Positions 7,405 to 12,508 of a DNA stretch of 12,508 bases are shown here, in pieces. How positions within the stretch are numbered: position 1 is the first letter of the stretch; every line of letters begins with the position of its first letter. The notes under the pieces are model-generated. The model was not told where the DNA came from. It made no database searches and saw nothing but the letters and a program-made list of their open reading frames with translations. The stretch is from Bacillota bacterium. Lineage in GTDB: Bacteria > Bacillota > UBA4882 > UBA10575. The position numbers were made by a program, and so were the translations under genes. Location of the stretch: assembly GCA_003511465.1 (NCBI GenBank), contig DOID01000019.1:1-12508 (forward strand), read 5' to 3'.

Positions 7405-8262
7405 ATGAAAGAAGTAGCGTCCAGGGAGATGTGGCGGCTTAAGACGGAAAGCAGGATCAAATGGAAGGAAATCGGCTGGTACCTGATGGTGATCATCATT
7501 ACGATTCCATTTATCTTCCCGTTAATTTGGATTTTAACAGCCGCCTTTAAAACCCAGGCTCAGATCATCGCTTCCCCGCCCCTCTGGATCTTTAAACCGA
7601 CTTTGAATAATTTTAAAAGTGTCTTTATGGAACAGAACTTTGCCCGTTTTTTATGGAACAGTTCCGTAGTGGCGGTCGCCTCGACTGTCCTCTCTCTACT
7701 GTTGGGTTTACCGGCCGCTTATTCTATCTCCCGTTATAATCAGCGGGCTTTAGGGGTCTTTATCTTAGTAGCCCGGTTAATGCCGGGGATCTCGTTTTTA
7801 ATTCCTTGGTACATCCTGTTCTCCAAAATCAGACTAGTGGATACGTTTACGGCGTTAATTGCCAGCCATATGTTGGTGGGTCTACCTTTAATTGTTTGGA
7901 TTATGCTCAATCATTTTGACGGGATTCCGCGGGAACTGGAGGAATCGGCACGTGTTGACGGTTGCAGCATTCAAAACGCCTTTTTCCGGATTGTTCTGCC
8001 CATCTCAGGGCCAGGGATTATCACGGCAACGACTCTTTCCTTCTTATTCTCGTGGAACAACTTTATGTTTTCGCTGGTTTTGAGTACCAACCGGACAAAA
8101 ACTTTACCGATCGCGATCTACAATTTCGTTTCTTATGCGGAAGTAAGCTGGGGAAATGTTATGGCAGCCGCCGTGGTTATCATTACGCCGGCAATCATCC
8201 TAACCATGATCTTCCAGCGTTATGTCATAAAAGGTTTGACCATGGGCGCGGTTAAAGGCTGA
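7405..8262 (+). CDS. carbohydrate ABC transporter permease, MalG/UgpE type
   Basis: Second half of the sugar channel, partner of the preceding permease. Seen in 285 residues: a cytoplasmic N-terminus, about six membrane segments (first near 25-47), the typical AAFKTQAQI after helix 1, and the EAA loop EESARVDGCS (179-188) followed by FFRIVLPISGPGI. The C-terminus FQRYVIKGLTMGAVKG is the usual end of this subunit family. Start ATG at 7405 follows AAGGAGTGA (7386-7394) at a slightly long spacing of 10. It lies 34 bases after the first permease. The next gene is a dehydrogenase, not an ATPase. Confidence 0.94.
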   Translation: MKEVASREMWRLKTESRIKWKEIGWYLMVIIITIPFIFPLIWILTAAFKTQAQIIASPPLWIFKPTLNNFKSVFMEQNFARFLWNSSVVAVASTVLSLLLGLPAAYSISRYNQRALGVFILVARLMPGISFLIPWYILFSKIRLVDTFTALIASHMLVGLPLIVWIMLNHFDGIPRELEESARVDGCSIQNAFFRIVLPISGPGIITATTLSFLFSWNNFMFSLVLSTNRTKTLPIAIYNFVSYAEVSWGNVMAAAVVIITPAIILTMIFQRYVIKGLTMGAVKG

Positions 8263-8306
8263 ATAAAGCAGGACAACGCAAAAAGCCCGATTAAGGAGGA
8301 TTACTA

Positions 8307-9383
8307 GTGAAAGCGCTGGTTTTAAAGGAATACAAGAAGCTTGTCTATGAAGAAGTGCACCAACCGCAACCGGGTCCTGATGATCTGTTAATTCAGGTTC
8401 AAGCTTGTGCCATCTGCGGCAGCGATGTGCATGGGCTGGACGGAAGTACCGGGCGGAGAATCCCACCGTTGATTATGGGGCACGAAGCATCTGGTCTGGT
8501 CGCCGGAGTTGGTACCCAGGTGCGTCGTTTTTCCGTGGGTCAACGGGTGACCTTTGATTCTACCATTTATTGCGGCCACTGTTTCTACTGCCGTCAAGGA
8601 CAGATTAACCTGTGTACAAAGCGAAGGGTGCTGGGGGTTTCGTGCGCCGATTACCGGCAAAACGGGGCTTTTGCTGAATACGTGGTGATTCCGGAACACA
8701 TTGCCTATCCTTTGCCCGACGGACTTTCCTTCGAAGCGGCGGCAATGGTGGAACCGGTGGCCATTGCCTACCATGCTCTGCAACGGGCAGCGGTTAAGCT
8801 CAACGACAATGCAGTGGTTTTTGGTGCCGGCATGATCGGGTTGTTTGTTATCCAGCTTCTTAAGATTGCCGGCTGCGGAAAGATCGTCGCCATTGATCTT
8901 GATCCGGACAAACTAGCGCTAGCAAAGAAACTGGGTGCGACCCATACCTTTACAGCGAACCAAGGGGATTATCTGCCCGCGATACATGGGCTAACTAACG
9001 GCCGGGGGGCGGATCTCGCCTTTGAAGTAGTTGGGACCGGGCAGGTTTTGAAAAGTGCCATTGACGCGTTGCGCCAAGGAGGAACCGCTGTTTTAGTCGG
9101 AAACCTTTCCTCCTCAGCGGATCTTCCTTTACAACAAGTGGTGACCCGGGAAATAAGGCTGCTGGGGAGCTGCGCGTCAGCCGGAGAATATCCCACTTGT
9201 TTGGATTTGATTCAGCGTCAGGCCGTGAAAGTGGAACCCTTGATTAGTGCGGTTGCGCCGTTAGCAGAAGGCGCGGCCTGGTTTGAACGGTTATATGCGG
9301 GTGAGCGTGGCCTGATGAAGGTGATTTTAAAGCCAAATCGTGTAGAAAACAAGCGGGAAGGAGATCAGGATCATGGTTCATAA
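8307..9383 (+). CDS. zinc-dependent MDR dehydrogenase (polyol / L-idonate / threonine dehydrogenase-like)
   Basis: Oxidises a secondary alcohol with NAD(P)+ in the cytoplasm. Seen in 358 residues: catalytic zinc ligands Cys37 (AICGSDVHG), His59-Glu60 (MGHEASG) and Glu149 (MVEPVAIAYHAL); structural zinc site Cys89, Cys92, Cys95 and Cys103; Rossmann motif GAGMIG (173-178) with Asp197 at the end of the second strand, which favours NAD+ over NADP+. Start GTG at 8307 follows the strong AAGGAGGA (8293-8300). Its end overlaps the next gene by 11 bases. Lying after sugar permeases and before an SDR enzyme, it resembles IdnD of L-idonate catabolism or sorbitol/galactitol-phosphate dehydrogenases; MDR subfamilies are hard to tell apart by eye, so the substrate is open. 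Confidence 0.9.
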   Translation: MKALVLKEYKKLVYEEVHQPQPGPDDLLIQVQACAICGSDVHGLDGSTGRRIPPLIMGHEASGLVAGVGTQVRRFSVGQRVTFDSTIYCGHCFYCRQGQINLCTKRRVLGVSCADYRQNGAFAEYVVIPEHIAYPLPDGLSFEAAAMVEPVAIAYHALQRAAVKLNDNAVVFGAGMIGLFVIQLLKIAGCGKIVAIDLDPDKLALAKKLGATHTFTANQGDYLPAIHGLTNGRGADLAFEVVGTGQVLKSAIDALRQGGTAVLVGNLSSSADLPLQQVVTREIRLLGSCASAGEYPTCLDLIQRQAVKVEPLISAVAPLAEGAAWFERLYAGERGLMKVILKPNRVENKREGDQDHGS

Positions 9384-10167
9384 TCCCTTTGATCTCAGCG
9401 GAAAAGTGGCGATTGTGACCGGAGCTAGCCGAGGGCTTGGCCAGTATTTTGGCCGAGCCCTGGCCAAAGCTGGAGCTGATTTGGTAATAACCAGCCGGAA
9501 CATTGATGCGCTCCAGGACTTTAAAGCAGAAATTGAGGCTTTAGGGCGGAAGGCGTTCCCAGTCGCCCTAGATGTCCGGGACTATGACAGTATTCAAAGG
9601 ATGGTTACACTTACGATCGAAGCCTATGATAAAATTGACATTCTGATCAATAACGCTGGCTGTAACATCAGGAAACCGGCCCTGGAGATCACCTGGGAAG
9701 ATTGGAATACAGTACTTGATACTAATCTACGGGGATCATTTTTTGTAGCGCAGGGGGTAGCGCGGGAGATGATTCCCCGGAAATACGGGCGGATCATCAA
9801 TATTGGTTCGGTAACCAGCGTCTTTGGCTATGCGGGGATTACTCCCTACTGTGCCAGCCGGGGTGGAGTGAAGCAGATGACAATGAGTTTGGCTGATGAT
9901 TGGGGAATCTATGGGCTTACTGTAAATTGTTTGGCTCCGGGTTGGTTTAAAACCGACCAAAATAAGATTTTGTATGAAGACCGGGAATGGGTAACGTATA
10001 TTTGTGACCGGATTCCCTTGAAACGACCGGGAGAGCCTGGCGATTTGGAAGGGACAGTTGTTTTTTTGGCTTCCGATGCCAGCGCTTATCTGACCGGACA
10101 GACGATTTTGGTTGACGGTGGGATCTCCACTGGCGCGACCCGCGCGACAAGTAAAAAGCCACAATAA
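9373..10167 (+). CDS. SDR-family oxidoreductase (gluconate 5-dehydrogenase-like) with Arg for the catalytic Lys
   Basis: Probable NAD(P)-dependent reductase/dehydrogenase of a keto sugar acid. Seen in 264 residues: cofactor motif TGASRGLG (16-23), NNAG (93-96), catalytic Ser146 (NIGSVTS) and Tyr159. The catalytic motif reads YCASR (159-163) where classical SDRs have YxxxK, so the lysine that lowers the Tyr pKa is an arginine (CGG at 9859-9861). C-terminal FLASDASAYLTGQTILVDGG is typical of the family. ATG at 9373 follows GGAAGGAGAT (9355-9364) and overlaps the MDR gene by 11 bases, so the two are translationally coupled. Overall it is like IdnO/gluconate 5-dehydrogenase or KduD. Activity may be normal, altered or lost; the rest of the fold looks intact. 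Confidence 0.92.
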   Translation: MVHNPFDLSGKVAIVTGASRGLGQYFGRALAKAGADLVITSRNIDALQDFKAEIEALGRKAFPVALDVRDYDSIQRMVTLTIEAYDKIDILINNAGCNIRKPALEITWEDWNTVLDTNLRGSFFVAQGVAREMIPRKYGRIINIGSVTSVFGYAGITPYCASRGGVKQMTMSLADDWGIYGLTVNCLAPGWFKTDQNKILYEDREWVTYICDRIPLKRPGEPGDLEGTVVFLASDASAYLTGQTILVDGGISTGATRATSKKPQ

Positions 10168-10200
10168 AAAAACCGGCCTGGCAGCGGATGCCTAGGCCGG
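10166..10200 (-). terminator. minus-strand terminator of the tiny membrane protein gene
   Basis: CCGGCCT (10173-10179) pairs with AGGCCGG (10194-10200), with two further G-C pairs around a bulged T. Read on the minus strand it is followed by seven T (A-run at 10166-10172). On the plus strand there is no T-run, so it belongs to leftward transcription, although the hairpin may also protect the 3' end of the dehydrogenase mRNA. It overlaps the last bases of the SDR gene. Confidence 0.8.
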
Positions 10201-10257
10201 ACAGGATAGAGAGAGGCTGACTGTAAAGTGAGCAAGCGGAAGCAAGCGGTGGCTGGT

Positions 10258-10344
10258 CTAAACTAGACCAAAAAGGAAAAAAATAAGGATTATAAATACC
10301 AGTAGCATTAACATAGCATCGTTACCGTCTTTAAAAGAACCCAT
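10258..10344 (-). CDS. tiny single-pass membrane protein, 28 residues
   Basis: A small gene not explained by any neighbour. The minus strand reads ATG at 10344-10342 and ends at TAG (10260-10258). The product begins MGSFKDGNDA and continues as one unbroken hydrophobic helix (residues 11-28: Met, Leu, Val, Ile, Phe) ending Phe-Gly-Leu-Val. A strong ribosome site, GGAGG within GGAGGGTGA (10349-10357), lies 8 bases before the start, and a rho-independent terminator follows 58 bases after the stop. The layout of polar Gly/Asp N-terminus plus one helix resembles the tiny YjcZ-type membrane proteins of spore formers, but the sequence is too short for a firm family call. Function unknown; a small toxin or a regulator of a membrane complex is also possible. 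Confidence 0.72.
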   Translation of the reverse strand: MGSFKDGNDAMLMLLVFIILIFFLFGLV

Positions 10345-10400
10345 TCCTTCACCCTCCAAAAAAAATTTGCTCGGTTTTAACTATTAAATCCCTGCTTGTA

Positions 10401-10409
10401 GTTATATCA
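10401..10409 (-). promoter_or_regulatory. possible extended -10 promoter of the tiny gene
   Basis: The minus strand reads TGATATAAC, that is TG-A-TATAAC (5/6 to TATAAT with the extended -10 TG). No good -35 box lies 16-18 bases upstream. The overlapping CATATGATA also fits a sigma-K -10 (CATAnnnTA), which would suit a sporulation gene, but its -35 is not convincing. The start would lie about 50 bases before the ATG. Confidence 0.4.
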
Positions 10410-10447
10410 TATGGTTTGCAGCGGGAAGAAGGAACTCGGCTTTTGGA

Positions 10448-10496
10448 ATAAGTATAAAATTTATGCATAAAGGCGAACGCAACGGGATATACTTAT
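10448..10496. repeat. nested inverted repeat in the intergenic region
   Basis: ATAAGTATA (10448-10456) and TATACTTAT (10488-10496) are perfect 9-base inverted copies; between them lies the perfect palindrome TTATGCATAA (10461-10470). The stretch holds no credible open reading frame. It could be a regulator binding site or part of an RNA fold; no clear -35/-10 pair was found on either strand. Confidence 0.5.
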
Positions 10497-10509
10497 ACTG
10501 CAACCGGAT

Positions 10510-10629
10510 GAACGGGCGCCAAAAGTTTAAGCATCCTTTTTTAGGGTGAGTACTGCTCTTAACGTGTGAACGAAGGATGCTGGCTTTTCATTCAAATCCG
10601 GCTGCGCCAAAAAGATGACGAACGGGCGC
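10510..10629. repeat. shuffled short direct repeats
   Basis: GAACGGGCGC occurs at 10510-10519 and 10620-10629; GCGCCAAAA occurs at 10516-10524 and 10604-10612; each GCGCCAAAA copy is preceded by CCGG (10504-10507 and 10598-10601). The same modules thus flank the hairpin at 10521-10588, in altered order. Suggests a local duplication or a small repeat unit. Confidence 0.45.
10521..10588 (+). other. long-stem hairpin, possible structured RNA
   Basis: AGCATCCTT (10530-10538) pairs perfectly with AAGGATGCT (10573-10581); outside it AAAAG (10521-10525) pairs with CTTTT (10584-10588). The 34-base loop contains a small GAG...CTC hairpin (10548-10557). It matches no riboswitch or RNA class that I recognise. 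A plus-strand transcript could end at the terminator at 10647-10672; strand is uncertain. Confidence 0.4.
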
Positions 10630-10644
10630 GCCGTGTCATCTTTT
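10609..10644 (-). terminator. terminator of the tcdA-like gene (minus strand)
   Basis: AAAAGATGAC (10610-10619) pairs perfectly with GTCATCTTTT (10635-10644), with ACGG/CCGT extending the stem inside. On the minus strand it is followed by TTTTT (10613-10609). It lies 27 bases beyond the stop codon of the minus-strand gene and is placed to end its transcript. Confidence 0.8.
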
Positions 10645-10646
10645 AA

Positions 10647-10672
10647 GGGGGGTCTGGTTACCCCCCTTTTTT
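10647..10672 (+). terminator. G6/C6 terminator facing rightward
   Basis: GGGGGG (10647-10652), loop TCTGGTTA, CCCCCC (10661-10666) and six T (10667-10672). The T-run is on the plus strand, so it stops rightward transcripts entering the minus-strand gene; it overlaps that gene's stop codon. With no plus-strand coding gene since 10167, it implies either readthrough from the dehydrogenase operon or a non-coding plus-strand transcript. Confidence 0.85.
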
Positions 10673-11471
10673 ATGTTCTTTTAATAGCTAAAAGATCACG
10701 GATGACTTCAGCGGCGATGATTAGTCCCATCACCGCAGGCATGTAAGAAATGGTTCCCGGCGTTGGTCGATGGCGCGGGCAGCCGCAACCGCCTTCGGCC
10801 GAACCCATAGGACAGGAAGGGCAACCGGTGCCGGGAGCTGCCGTCGTGGGGAGGTCTGCTTGCGTGGCAATGGGCGGCTCAGTAGAGAAGACTACTTTAA
10901 CCCCTTCGGTAATTCCCTTCTCCCGTAGGCCCTTCCGGACCGCTTTGGCTAAAGGACAGGTATGGGTCTGGTTAATCTCTGCCACCTTGATGGCTAACGG
11001 GTCCAGTTTATTGCCGGCTCCCATGGCGGAGATGACTGGGATTTCCCGTTCGATGGCGTGCTGGATGACCGCGACTTTGGAAGCGACCGTATCAATGGCG
11101 TCAACGATGTAGGAGAGATTGCCGTGGAAAACGGAAGCAAGGTTATCATCGCGGACAAAGGTTTGCCGCGTTACCACGATGCTGTTCGGATTGATTGCTT
11201 TCACCCGTTCGGCCATGATTTCTACCTTTGGCTGTCCGTAATGGCCTTCTAGGGCATGAAGTTGCCGGTTGGTGTTGGAGAGTTCGCTTTGATCGTGATC
11301 GATCAAGACTAACCAGCCGATGCCTGCCCGCGATAAGGCCTCGACCACATAGGAACCAACCCCTCCGACGCCGACTACGGCGATCCTCGCCCGCTGCAAG
11401 GTGGTTAAACCGGTGGTCCCGATTAATTGCGTCGTCCGACTGAACCGTAGTTCAGCTTGTTTTTCGTCCAT
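10671..11471 (-). CDS. tcdA: tRNA threonylcarbamoyladenosine dehydratase (TcdA/CsdL-like, ThiF/E1 fold)
   Basis: Uses ATP to cyclise the t6A37 modification of ANN-decoding tRNAs to ct6A (cytoplasm). Seen in 266 residues: RFSRTTQLIG at the start; Rossmann ATP site GVGGVG (34-39); IDHDQ (57-61) and NTNRQLHAL (66-74), the E1-like adenylation region; VDAIDTVASK (123-132); SAMGAGNKLDP; the C-terminal PGTISYMPAVMGLIIAAEVI. Length is normal. Odd: a short insertion at about 212-235 holds Cys217, Cys220, Cys229 and Cys231, as CPSC and CGC, plausibly a metal site. Start ATG at 11471 follows GGAGGAT (11482-11476). It is divergent from the S55 peptidase gene and convergent with the operon to its left. 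ThiF or MoeB are alternatives but fit the opening and end less well. Confidence 0.93.
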   Translation of the reverse strand: MDEKQAELRFSRTTQLIGTTGLTTLQRARIAVVGVGGVGSYVVEALSRAGIGWLVLIDHDQSELSNTNRQLHALEGHYGQPKVEIMAERVKAINPNSIVVTRQTFVRDDNLASVFHGNLSYIVDAIDTVASKVAVIQHAIEREIPVISAMGAGNKLDPLAIKVAEINQTHTCPLAKAVRKGLREKGITEGVKVVFSTEPPIATQADLPTTAAPGTGCPSCPMGSAEGGCGCPRHRPTPGTISYMPAVMGLIIAAEVIRDLLAIKRT

Positions 11472-11673
11472 GACGATCCTCCATTTCTTTGCGCTAAAAG
11501 CTTTATTCTATATTCTTCCCTTTGTTTAGTTTCTCTTCCTGCCTTCGGCTTTTTCCATCGAAAAATAGCAGGAGATTAACGCTGTAAAAAGAATATACCC
11601 GAATGAAGCTTTTTGTGTTATTTGACTAAAAGATTGGATGAATCCTGAGAATTAGTTTTAGGAGCGTTAATAG

Positions 11674-12508
11674 ATGAAAGTAAGAATTAGGCCCCTACGA
11701 GCCCTCATGGTCGTCTTATTTCTGCTTTGCCTAGGGACACAGGTCGTAGCCGATGATCCGTATTTTCCTTTATCTGCTCTCGAACCGGGGATGCAAGGCC
11801 AAGGGTTAACGGTTTTTTCTGGAACAAAAGTAGAAGCCTTTCCCATTGAGATCGTAGGCTTAATGGAAGGAAGCGGCGCCGTATCACAGCTGATTCTGAT
11901 CAAGCTAACCGGCGGGCAAACGGTGGCATCAGGAATGAGTGGCAGTCCGATTTATGTCGATGATAAACTGGTCGGCGCCATCGGTTATGGGTTCCCCAAT
12001 GCCGATGCGCGGTATGCCGTTGTTACGCCGATTGGGGCGATGTTGTCTTTGCGAGAATACAAAGCAGGTAAGACCTTCCGCTTTCGCACAGGTGGTTTAT
12101 CCGGCTATCAAGGTGTAGTGCTCGGGGGCGAACCAACCGATGATTCCTGGCTCCGGGCACACCCGGTTGCTACTCCTTTGTATATTACCAGTTATCGTTC
12201 CCTGACCGATCATTACCTGCTTACCTCCCTTCAACAGCATGGTCTTTATTTATCGGACCAGGGGAGGAAAGCTGGATGGGAGTTCGCCCCGATCCGGCAA
12301 TCGCTGGCGAGCGCGTCCGCAGGAGCCAAGCTTTTTCCGTCAGCTGAAGCAGTAAAACCAGGGAGTGCGCTCACCCTCATTCTGGCGGAAGGAGATTTTA
12401 AGGTTAACGCCTTGGGGACTTTAACCTGGCGGAAAGGACAGGAAATTCTCGGTTTTGGCCATTCTTTTTTAAATAAAGGACGGGTTGAATATGGCGTTGG
12501 CAGCGCTG
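11674..12508 (+). CDS. secreted SpoIVB-type S55 peptidase family protein, 3'-truncated by the window end
   Basis: The frame is open from ATG 11674 to the last base (278 codons), so the C-terminus is missing. Seen: signal peptide with Arg-rich N-terminus, hydrophobic core (10-22) and likely cleavage near Val-Val-Ala26; then ALEPGMQGQGLTVFSGTKVE, and SGMSGSPIY (87-94 region) with the putative nucleophile Ser89, followed by VGAIGYGFPNADARYAVVTPIG; near the window end ILGFGHSFLNKG corresponds to the conserved GFGHPF block of the family (Pro replaced by Ser). This arrangement, with the S55 domain at the N-terminus, is the stand-alone exported form, not SpoIVB itself, which has a PDZ domain first. 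Ribosome site AGGAG (11660-11664) lies 9 bases before the ATG. A promoter was not clear in the 200-base divergent gap; TTGACT at 11622 has no matching -10. Substrate unknown. Confidence 0.88.
   Translation, partial: MKVRIRPLRALMVVLFLLCLGTQVVADDPYFPLSALEPGMQGQGLTVFSGTKVEAFPIEIVGLMEGSGAVSQLILIKLTGGQTVASGMSGSPIYVDDKLVGAIGYGFPNADARYAVVTPIGAMLSLREYKAGKTFRFRTGGLSGYQGVVLGGEPTDDSWLRAHPVATPLYITSYRSLTDHYLLTSLQQHGLYLSDQGRKAGWEFAPIRQSLASASAGAKLFPSAEAVKPGSALTLILAEGDFKVNALGTLTWRKGQEILGFGHSFLNKGRVEYGVGSA

Larger units (their letters stand above)
10168..10670. other. 500-base intergenic region between the operon and tcdA
   Basis: Contains, left to right: the minus-strand terminator, the tiny membrane protein gene with its ribosome site and possible promoter, a 9-base inverted repeat around a palindrome, a long-stem hairpin flanked by shuffled repeats, and two terminators facing in opposite directions. 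Apart from the tiny gene I see no credible protein-coding frame. Confidence 0.7.

Noticed and set aside
8388..8783. Antisense frame of 131 codons opposite the MDR dehydrogenase
   Set aside because: The opposite strand has all zinc ligands and cofactor motifs; this frame has no ribosome site or family signature.
9736..10164. Antisense frames of 142 and 71 codons opposite the SDR gene
   Set aside because: Shadows of a strongly supported gene; their C-terminal parts are low-complexity basic sequence without motifs.
10750..11443. Plus-strand frames across the tcdA-like gene
   Set aside because: The minus-strand frame contains the complete ThiF-fold motifs; the plus-strand frames are composition-driven.
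11667..11903. Minus-strand frames opposite the start of the S55 peptidase gene
   Set aside because: The plus-strand frame has a signal peptide, ribosome site and family motifs and runs to the window end, so these are shadows.

Overview
The window looks like a chromosomal piece of an anaerobic, carbohydrate-using, probably spore-forming Bacillota (Firmicutes) bacterium, perhaps from a deep-branching clostridial or Limnochordia/Hydrogenispora-type lineage. This rests on strong GGAGG-type ribosome sites, many GTG/TTG starts, compact sigma-A-like promoters, a SpoIVB-type S55 peptidase and a tiny single-pass membrane protein like those common in spore formers. The sugar-binding protein has an ordinary Sec signal instead of a lipobox, which would suit a diderm (outer-membrane) member. 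The lineage is inferred from gene content only. I see no tRNA, rRNA, CRISPR array, phage gene or insertion sequence.

Layout. (1) 1-951: the 3' part of a tagaturonate epimerase gene (uxaE-like), for hexuronate catabolism. (2) 989-2832: a self-contained glnS unit with its own promoter and terminator. (3) 2908-4945: a two-component pair, a membrane histidine kinase and a NarL-type response regulator, ending in a terminator. The regulator seems to start at an ATC codon. (4) 4981-10167: a carbohydrate operon: promoter, LacI/CcpA-like operator, secreted binding protein, a terminator-like hairpin, two CUT1 permeases, a zinc-dependent MDR dehydrogenase and an overlapping SDR dehydrogenase. No transporter ATPase is encoded, so a shared ATPase elsewhere is likely. 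(5) 10166-10672: a 500-base gap holding an unannotated 28-residue membrane protein on the minus strand, with its own ribosome site and terminator, and then a stretch of hairpins and shuffled short repeats. (6) 10671-11471 (minus): tcdA-like, a tRNA t6A dehydratase with a four-cysteine insertion. (7) 11674-12508: the 5' part of a secreted S55 peptidase gene cut by the window end.

How they work together: the operon in (4) probably imports a sugar, polyol or sugar acid and rearranges its oxidation state with two dehydrogenases, resembling the IdnD/IdnO pair of L-idonate catabolism. With the uronate epimerase nearby this points to plant polysaccharide breakdown products, but the substrate is not determined. 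The two-component system next door may control the operon, though nothing in the sequence proves it.

Most worth a second look: the tiny membrane protein gene, the ATC start of the response regulator, the Arg in place of the catalytic Lys in the SDR enzyme, and the hairpin-rich gap at 10448-10672.
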